Below, one piece after another: positions 7,399-13,148 of a stretch of DNA of 13,148 nucleotides. The DNA comes from Candidatus Altimarinota bacterium (lineage in GTDB: Bacteria > Patescibacteriota > Gracilibacteria > BD1-5 > UBA6164). Numbering within the stretch: position 1 is the first letter of the stretch; each line of letters begins with the position of its first letter. Below the pieces are notes generated by a model, which did no database searches, was not told the DNA's origin, and saw nothing but the letters and a program-made list of their open reading frames with translations. Location: assembly GCA_020631575.1 (NCBI GenBank), contig JAHDGX010000001.1, positions 16,801 through 29,948 of the forward strand, given 5' to 3'. The position numbers and the translations under genes were made by a program.

Positions 7399-9213
7399 AT
7401 GTCTCAAAAAATAATAACACTCCCGAAACAGCTCGCAAATCAAATTGCTGCTGGAGAAGTAGTGGAGCGTCCAGTCTCGGTGGTAAAAGAATTACTTGAA
7501 AACTCACTCGATGCCGGAGCAGATCATATAGAAATAGAGCTTATAAACGGTTGAATTGATGAGATTACAATCCGTGATAATGGCCTTGGCATACCGTGAG
7601 AATATCTTGTGAAGGCTCTTGAGAAATATTCGACTTCCAAAATCACAAGTCTCGATGATCTCTATAAAGTGATGACTTTTGGTTTTCGCTGAGAAGCACT
7701 TGCAAGTATCTCGTCAGTAAGTGAGTTTTCGATGAGTTCTAAAGTGCAAGATTCAAAACAGGGTAATATGATACATACTAAGTGAGGAGATAGTATAGAG
7801 CAGAGTGTTGTGGCTCACGAGGTTGGGACTACAGTGAAGGTAGATAAGTTATTTTTTAATACTCCTGCTCGTCTTGCATATCTGAAAAAACCGAGGACGG
7901 AATATCTCAAAACTCTTTATCTTGTGCAGAAAATAGCTCTTGCCTATCCGGAAGTGTGATTTCACTTGAGTCATGACGATAAATCAGTACTGAAATACCC
8001 GCAAAATCAAAGTTTAGAGCAGAGAGCGCATGAGATATTTGGAGAGCAGTTTGCAGAAAATATAAGAAAAGTCTCTCATGAGTTTTCAGGTATAAAAATA
8101 TATTGATATATTACAAATCCGAGTATTTCTTTTAAAAATAAAACGAGACAAGTGCTCTTTGTAAATAAGCGAGTGATTAGCTCCCCAATGATAGCAAAGG
8201 CTATTCATGATGCGTATAATAGGTTTATTCCTCATGGAACATATCCATGATATATTCTTTCTCTTGAAGTTGATCCAACTCGGGTTGATGTCAATGTGCA
8301 TCCGCGAAAAATGGAAGTGCGCTTTGCAGAGGAGTCATCTATATTTCGCTGCGTTTTTCATGGAGTGAAGGATGAATTAGAAAGAGTCAGTCTTGTATCA
8401 ACAGCCACTGATCATACTTCACCAAGACGCGAGGATATACAAGAAGCACGTACGCATGAGAGTCTATGAAATACTTCTCAGTCATACTATACCGGCTCAG
8501 GAACTAAGTTTAAAAATTATTCTCCATATAAGAATACTCAGTCAAACCCTTCCCAGGCTTCTATTGATTTCAGTAAACAGATTTTATGAAATTCTCATAA
8601 CGACTTATGAGTAAAGCATGAAACAATAAAGTCTGGAGACATCCGAGATACTCCTCTCGGGAGAATCGTATGACAAATACATAACTCTTATATAGTAGTT
8701 GAAACCATTGAATGAATGCAGCTGCTCGATCAACATGCTCTTGCGGAGAGGGTAATTTACGAAAAACTAGCAGCAAACTCGTATATATCTCATACTCAGT
8801 GACTTTTGAGTCCAATATGACTCCATCTTGCAGCTAAAGAAGTAGAACTTTTAGAGAATCATATATCAGATTTCAAAAACATGTGATTTGATATTGAGAT
8901 ACTTTCTGGAGGAAATACGATGATTCACGGAATTCCTGATTTTGTTTCCAGGCAAAATATAGAAAAAGTATTTCAAAATATTCTTGAAGATATTTCGCAT
9001 GTATGATCTATAGGGCTTGAGGAGGTGAGGCATAAAATATGGGCATTTACTGCTTGTAGATCCGCAGTAAAGTTTGGTGATCCTTTGTCTATATTTGAAA
9101 TAAATGCGCTGCTGTATGACGCTGCTCTCGACTACAGCGCGACCTGCCCGCATGGAAGACCAGTGGTCTACAATATCAGTCTCGAGGAACTTCTATGAAA
9201 ATACGAGCGTTAA
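7399..9213 (+). CDS. mutL: DNA mismatch repair protein MutL (endonuclease-active type)
   Basis: MutL links MutS mismatch recognition to strand removal. The 604-residue product has the GHKL ATPase domain at 1-330: L-A-N-Q-I-A-A-G-E-V-V-E-R-P, catalytic Glu31 and Asn35 in K-E-L-L-E-N-S-L-D-A-G-A, D-N-G-L-G-I-P-G-E, the T-S-K-I segment, G-F-R-G-E-A-L-A-S-I, F-F-N-T-P-A-R and V-D-V-N-V-H-P-R-K. A Ser/Thr/Asn-rich linker follows to about 420. The C-terminal domain carries D-Q-H-A-x2-E-x4-E (D444 to E455), A-C-R-S-A (Cys553) and C-P-H-G-R-P (Cys583), the zinc and catalytic motifs of nicking MutL proteins that work without MutH. TGA supplies the motif glycines in GIPGE and GFRGE, which is the clearest proof of the recoding. 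mutS is not in the window. Its TAA stop forms the base of its terminator hairpin. Confidence 0.97.
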
Positions 9214-9242
9214 AAAAACTCCTAAATCTAGGAGTTTTTTTA
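9211..9242. terminator. Bidirectional terminator between mutL and the pilin-like operon
   Basis: Perfect 14-bp inverted repeat (9211-9224 with 9229-9242, loop AATC): seven A, CTCCTA, loop, TAGGAG, seven T. It has a U run in both directions and lies between the convergent mutL stop (9213) and the stop of the minus-strand gene (9244). The mutL TAA is part of the stem. Confidence 0.88.
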
Positions 9243-9243
9243 A

Positions 9244-9633
9244 TTATTTGTATATCCAAGGAGCAATGGCATTGAGTATTACTCAGGAGAGCATAAGTAT
9301 TACGAGTCACATGAGTGTTTTCATGATTCTATCTTTTGCTCAGGTTTTGAGTCCATCATTTATCCCAGCCATAGAATAGAGTATACCGTTTATTACTATA
9401 AACAATACGCACGCGAGAGCTGCTATATAGGTAAAGTATTTGATGATAGCTCAGAAGAGTGTCATAACACTATCAAATCCAGGTTGTACCTGACAAGTGA
9501 TAACCCCGTTTTCATCAGCGGTTCATTCACACACTCAAGGGATAGCTTCAGTTACTTGTACCTCAACTGCTCAGACTCATAAAGAAAATCAGAGACCAAG
9601 AAGTAGAGAGAGAGAAATTATAATTTTTTTCAT
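9244..9633 (-). CDS. TrbC/VirB2-like pilin-type membrane protein, one module
   Basis: 129 residues with nine TGA glycines. It has an N-terminal signal sequence (M-K-K-I-I-I-S-L-S-L-L-L-G, cleavage plausible after about residue 22, near G-A-V-E), an extracytoplasmic segment with two cysteines (Cys35 and Cys47, possible disulfide), then two hydrophobic helices at about 63-88 and 105-124. The loop between the helices contains S-M-A-G-I-N-D-G-L-K-T-G-A-K. This is the architecture of TrbC/VirB2 and of the related T4SS-pilin family common in CPR genomes: a signal peptide followed by two helices with a short charged cytoplasmic turn. It is the last gene of a three-gene operon, 11 bp after the previous one, and its start has the ACTATT-ATG context. 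Pilus assembly is inference; no VirB4/TraC ATPase is visible in the window. Confidence 0.8.
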
Positions 9634-9644
9634 AATAGTGTATT

Positions 9645-10556
9645 TTATAAGCTAAGATTTGTAAAATCTAGAAGGAATGTATATCCAGCAAGAAGTATGA
9701 GCGTAGCAATGAGTGTATTGATAATAATACTTTTTGCTTTTTTCACTCTTTCTTCATCCCCATTTGAAGTGATAAAGTAGTAACCAGAAAGAGTAAGAAA
9801 GAATACAGCAACCGGTACTGCGAAGAAGAGTGCAAGTTGCAAAATAGACTCGAAGAGATTAACCCCATCTGATATCTCACCATCAAAGGCTACTCGCTTC
9901 CATGCTTCTATAAGCCCCACAAAGATAAGCGCAAGTATAGTGTATACGATCTTGTTTTTTGCTTCTTTCATATTTTCTTCTCTTCCTCTTGAAGTCATAA
10001 GCTTAATCCCTGCAAGAGTAATCATAAATACTGCAGCAAGAAATATCATCATTTCAAGGAAGAAAACAATACTATTGTTAAGTGTTGTTCCAAGTTGTAC
10101 AAAGTCTACAAAGATATTTGAACTTGCATCACTATTACCGTTTTCAAAACCATCAATACTTACCTGTCATCATACAGATACATCCCCGTTTCTATAAAAG
10201 ACCCTATAGATACTTCCAGGAATATTTATGAATACAAGAGCAATGATAGCATACCAGATTTGTCTCTTTGCTGATGAGAGTTGTTCTTCGTCAGACCCCA
10301 TAGACATGATCATCATAGCACCAGTATATACCATATAAATGACCATGAGTCACATGAGTATTCTCTTTACTATGCTGAGAATCTGAAATCAAACAGAATT
10401 AATATCATTTACAGCATTTCCAGAACTTCATACATTCAAAGATACGTCTCTAATATCATCTCCTCATGGGATATTGACAGCAGCACTTGTGAAATCACTT
10501 CCAAATAGAGACACTGTAACAATGAACACAGAAATGTATATTAATATTTTTTTCAT
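9645..10556 (-). CDS. Three-module pilin-like membrane protein (middle gene)
   Basis: 303 residues with a signal sequence (M-K-K-I-L-I, cleavage plausible after S-A-A at 24-26). It contains three copies of a module made of a hydrophobic helix, a short loop and a second helix. The loops are S-M-G-S-D-E-E-x4-A-K (85-97), T-S-R-G-R-E-E-x4-A-K (188-200) and T-S-N-G-D-E-E-x4-A-K (263-275). Helices lie at about 62-84/99-117, 166-187/202-219 and 239-262/277-297. Each module resembles a full TrbC/VirB2-like pilin, so this looks like a tandem triplication within one chain. Modules 1 and 2 are joined by a ~45-residue polar extracytoplasmic linker (G-D-V-S-V-G-G and on). The UGA=Gly reading runs uninterrupted from ATG 10556 (ACTATT context) to TAA 9645. 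It sits 11 bp after its upstream paralogue and 11 bp before the single-module gene. Confidence 0.82.
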
Positions 10557-10567
10557 AATAGTTTCGT

Positions 10568-11560
10568 TTAAATAACAGCTTCAGGTCTGAGGAAGAAGGT
10601 AATAATTAAAAAGTTTGTTACGAGTACTAGAAGTCCAATTGCTATATATATAAGACTTTGCTTTCATTTTTTAATTTTTTCTTCATCACCAGCAGAGAGG
10701 AGAATCTGAGTCCCTGCATAAATAATCATTATCACAACGGCAATAGCCACAAATCAATTGAGCCAATTAATAACATTAATAATAATCTGGATTCCTTCAG
10801 AGACATCAGCAACATTGACGCATGTTTGAGAGTTTGATACGACGAGTCCTCCACCAAAATTGTTACAGTTAATTTTTCCATAGAATGCTTCTACGATAAG
10901 TTTTGCTAATCTTACAATAAGAAAACCAATGAGAGCATAAGCTATAGTCATGCGTCCAGATTTTATAGCGTCTTCATTTCCGTTTGCAGTAATGAGTCTA
11001 TAAAATGCAAATACAGCCATTGCCACGAAGAACATAGAAGCCAGTGTCTGAAGCAGAGCAATCATTGGATATACAAGATTTTGGATAAGTCTTGCTCCCA
11101 GACTTGCAGAAACTCATTGGTCAAAGAGGATAGTGGTAAATACAAAAGCTATTTGCATAACGATAATACCAATAGTAATCCAGAGAATTCATTTTTTAAA
11201 TTTTCCAAGTTCTTCTTCTGTATTAGATGAAAATATGAGTTTGAGGACGATTATAAGAAAATAGACGGTTGCGATGACGTAGAAGAGGTTTTTGAAATCT
11301 CTCGCAAAACGTATGAGAGCATTATAGAGACCTCGTTCTCACCCTCTACTTACATTTATGAATTTATTATCATCGTTGAGATCCATAAGTTTGTCGTTTC
11401 GACCTACATTTCCAGATTCACTTCCAGATGTTCGTCCTATTTGAACATTGTCCACTCAGCTTCATATAGTGTTGCTACCTAAATCAATATCATTTGCACT
11501 TGTTGTAGATACAAGCACGAGACTTAAAGCAAAAGTTAAAAGAAAAATAATTTTTTTCAT
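10568..11560 (-). CDS. Three-module pilin-like membrane protein (first gene of operon)
   Basis: 330 residues with a signal sequence (M-K-K-I-I-F-L-L-T-F, plausible cleavage after T-S-A at 20-22), then a ~65-residue Asn/Gly/Asp/Ser-rich extracytoplasmic region and three two-helix modules. The loops are S-S-N-T-E-E-E-x4-F-K (111-122), T-A-N-G-N-E-D-x4-S-G-R (191-203) and S-A-G-D-E-E-K-x3-G-K (289-300). Helices are at about 91-110/124-144, 166-189/204-224 and 265-288/302-323. Cys232 and Cys247 lie in the outer loop between modules 2 and 3 and could form a disulfide. It is paralogous to the next gene by architecture and loop signature. A good promoter (TTGCAG-17-TATACT) lies just upstream, making it the first gene of the operon. 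Its in-frame TGA codons (for example in the N-terminal G-S-G and before the second helices) read as glycine. Its function is inferred only from fold. Confidence 0.82.
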
Positions 11561-11587
11561 ACAAAATATTTAGATGTATTTAAGAAA

Positions 11588-11616
11588 AGTATACTATATT
11601 ATCGATGTCACTGCAA
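11588..11616 (-). promoter_or_regulatory. Promoter of the pilin-like operon
   Basis: Minus strand TTGCAG (11616-11611), 17-bp spacer, TATACT (11593-11588). Predicted leader is about 20 nt before the ATG at 11560. The -35 is identical to that of the acidic unknown gene. Confidence 0.65.
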
Positions 11617-11645
11617 CTTTTCGGTGTTTTATTCGTCTATTGTAC

Positions 11646-11674
11646 TTGTGAAAATGAATTTATAGCAGTATACT
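11646..11674 (+). promoter_or_regulatory. Promoter of the glutamate-synthase-like gene
   Basis: TTGTGA (11646-11651), 17-bp spacer, TATACT (11669-11674), giving a leader of about 23 nt before the ATG at 11704. It is divergent from the pilin-like operon promoter about 30 bp away. Confidence 0.6.
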
Positions 11675-11677
11675 GCT
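11664..11677. promoter_or_regulatory. 14-bp perfect palindrome over the -10 box, possible operator
   Basis: AGCAGTATACTGCT is identical to its reverse complement and has the -10 hexamer TATACT inside it. A dimeric repressor bound here would block this promoter and sit close to the divergent one. No regulator gene is adjacent, so this is inference from symmetry and position. Confidence 0.4.
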
Positions 11678-11703
11678 GATACTTATATACAAAACATATT
11701 ACT

Positions 11704-13148
11704 ATGCTTTTAGCTACACTTCAGATTATAACTTGAATCATTATAGTTATAGTATTATTACTGATACTCCTATTTGTATATGATAGATTTATTCAAAATA
11801 AAAATATTGTTATCGGACAGTTTCCAGTAATTGGGAGAATGAGGTATGTATTTCATGAGCTCAGACCATTTTTTAGACAATATTTTGGAGATGATAATGC
11901 CTTTGCTCCGAGAATTATTATAGATTGGATACTTGATGTTTCAAAAGGAGCAAGTTGATATTTTGCTTTTGATAAGTTTGATACCACGGGTAATCTTCAT
12001 GATGGAAACCATCAGATGATCCATGCTGCTGCTCCACTTAATACAGATGAGATGCAACCGGAATATCCAGTACTTTGAGGAACTCGTCGTAAACACCCCC
12101 TAAAATTTAAATCATATTTCTACAGATCAGCTATGAGTTTATGATCTATAGGTTTTGAAGCTACTTCAGCTATGGCTGCTGCCTGCGCTGATTCATGAAC
12201 TCCGTTTAATACCTGAGAATGAGGATTTGCAGTGCATCATATACCTAGGGTAAAGTTCTATAAAGAAAGAAAGTTTTTTAAATATACACAGATACCAAGG
12301 CTATATAAAAAAATCTATAGATTTATACCAGGACCAAGATTAAAAAATAGATTTATAGATAGGCTTGGACATAAATATCTAGAAAAATGAATGAGGGATT
12401 TATATCTCTTTGATTATGATCATTTTGTATTTTATACCATTGATTGGTCTGCGGATCTGAAACATTTTCCAAAAGCAGGAATGCTCCCAGATGAGTTTGG
12501 TCATATTATTCTCCAGATATGATCAGGTCTCTATGGTCTACGCAAGGCTCGAAAGGATGACAAGATAGAGTTTGATTGGGATAGATTTCAAAAAATCATG
12601 TCGTTTTGTAGCGCAATTGAGATCAAGCTCGCTCAAGGGGCAAAGCAGACGGGATGAATCCTGAAAGCTCTGAAGAACACTCCTGTAGTAGCGAATATAA
12701 GAGGAGTACATCCAGGAATAGATCTCATCTCACCCAATAGATTTCCATATTATCAGCCAAAAAAAGAGAAAGAATTTTTAGAGTTTTGTCAGCTCCTGAG
12801 TGAAAAAGCATGAGGAAAACCAATAGGAGCTAAGTTGGTAATTTCTGATGCAAATAATGTAGAGTGACTTGCAAAAGCTATGGCTCAGGATGAAAGTCTG
12901 ATGCTTGATTGGATCAATGTAGATGGTGGAGATGGAGGTTCATGAGCTGCCCCAATAGCCCTTGGAGTGCTCTTTGGAAAGAAAATATATGATGCGCTCC
13001 CGATAGTGCAGCAAGTTCTAGTGAAGCATAAAATCAGAGATAAGATAAAAGTACTTTCAGCTGCAAAACTTTACGCTCCACATATGTCAGCAAGAGCTCT
13101 CGCACTTGGTGCAGATGCTGTATGAAATGCGCGATCAATCATGATTGC
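11704..13148 (+). CDS. Membrane-anchored FMN-binding glutamate synthase-like protein (3' end outside window)
   Basis: 481 codons are present and the frame is open at the window edge. An N-terminal hydrophobic helix (about 5-26) precedes a domain matching the FMN/synthase half of glutamate synthase (Glu_synthase family), as in stand-alone forms such as B. subtilis YerD. There is no glutaminase domain. Motifs seen: Y-R-S-A-M-S-L-G-S-I-G, G-E-G-G (171-174), Q-I-G-S-G-L-Y-G (271-278), V-E-I/I-E-I-K-L-A-Q-G-A-K followed by G-G-I-L, I-R-G-V-H-P-G, K-P-I-G-A-K-L-V, D-G-G-D-G-G-S-G-A-A-P (407-417), and the late L-G-A-D-A-V. TGA supplies several motif glycines (GEGG, QIGSG, GSGA). The Fe-S cysteine region would lie past the window end. 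The usual K-P-G-H-G-G loop is one residue shorter (K-Q-T-G-G). Reaction and electron donor cannot be told from the sequence. Confidence 0.88.

Noticed and set aside
7399..9213. mutL as a pseudogene with many stop codons
   Set aside because: All interruptions are TGA at glycine positions; no TAA, TAG or frameshift occurs before 9211.
1..13148. UGA as tryptophan (Mycoplasma-type code 4) or selenocysteine
   Set aside because: TGA columns match conserved Gly, not Trp or Cys, and TGG is in normal use. Selenocysteine would be rare and need a local SECIS hairpin at each site.
1..13148. A tRNA gene (especially tRNA-Gly with UCA anticodon), rRNA or CRISPR array
   Set aside because: The gaps between genes are all under 150 bp and are accounted for by promoters and terminators; I saw no cloverleaf or spaced direct repeats.
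1..13148. Insertion sequences, transposase genes or att sites
   Set aside because: No transposase or integrase motifs and no flanking terminal repeats; the inverted repeats seen all behave as terminators or the one promoter palindrome.

Overview
The window reads as a fragment of a Candidate Phyla Radiation (Patescibacteria) genome, of the Gracilibacteria (BD1-5) / Absconditabacteria (SR1) type that uses translation table 25, in which UGA encodes glycine. The decisive evidence is internal. In almost every gene TGA falls in frame exactly where a conserved family has glycine: MutL DNGxGIPGE and GFRGEA, ComEC AVSG, GatA MGSSGEN and PVGFQ, and glutamate-synthase GEGG. Every gene whose end is visible stops at TAA or TAG. 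TGG still supplies tryptophan. Read with the standard code the region looks like dozens of broken fragments; read with UGA=Gly it resolves into 13 uninterrupted genes that cover nearly everything. No gap exceeds 150 bp.

Layout. (1) 1-2864, plus strand: 3' part of efp (EF-P), then a divergent Lgt-like membrane protein overlapping comEC by 14 bp. (2) 2865-6399, minus strand, read right to left: rplS (bL19), gatA, and a large acidic protein of unknown function whose stop codon abuts the comEC stop. (3) 6543-7320, plus strand: a two-gene unit, a possible thioredoxin-fold protein without CxxC followed by a small single-span membrane protein. (4) 7399-9213, plus strand: mutL with an intact endonuclease motif. 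(5) 9244-11560, minus strand: a three-gene operon of exported or membrane proteins built from seven copies of a TrbC/VirB2-like (type IV secretion pilin-like) two-helix module, arranged 3+3+1. (6) 11704-end, plus strand: a membrane-anchored FMN-dependent glutamate-synthase-like protein, cut by the window edge.

The window is a mix of housekeeping (translation: efp, gatA, rplS; mismatch repair: mutL) and cell-surface or DNA-uptake functions (comEC, Lgt-like protein, pilin-like operon). These are plausible equipment for an episymbiotic bacterium that imports DNA and touches a host cell, though that link is inference.

Regulation is very compact. Factor-independent terminators follow gatA, rplS, the 6543-7320 unit and mutL. 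In three places the promoter of the next gene is nested inside the terminator of the previous one. No start codon has a clear GGAGG Shine-Dalgarno sequence, and three starts share the identical context ACTATT-ATG. The strongest candidates for something undescribed are the 3+3+1 pilin-like module operon, the Lgt-like protein that has lost the family's catalytic residues, and the SD-less start context.
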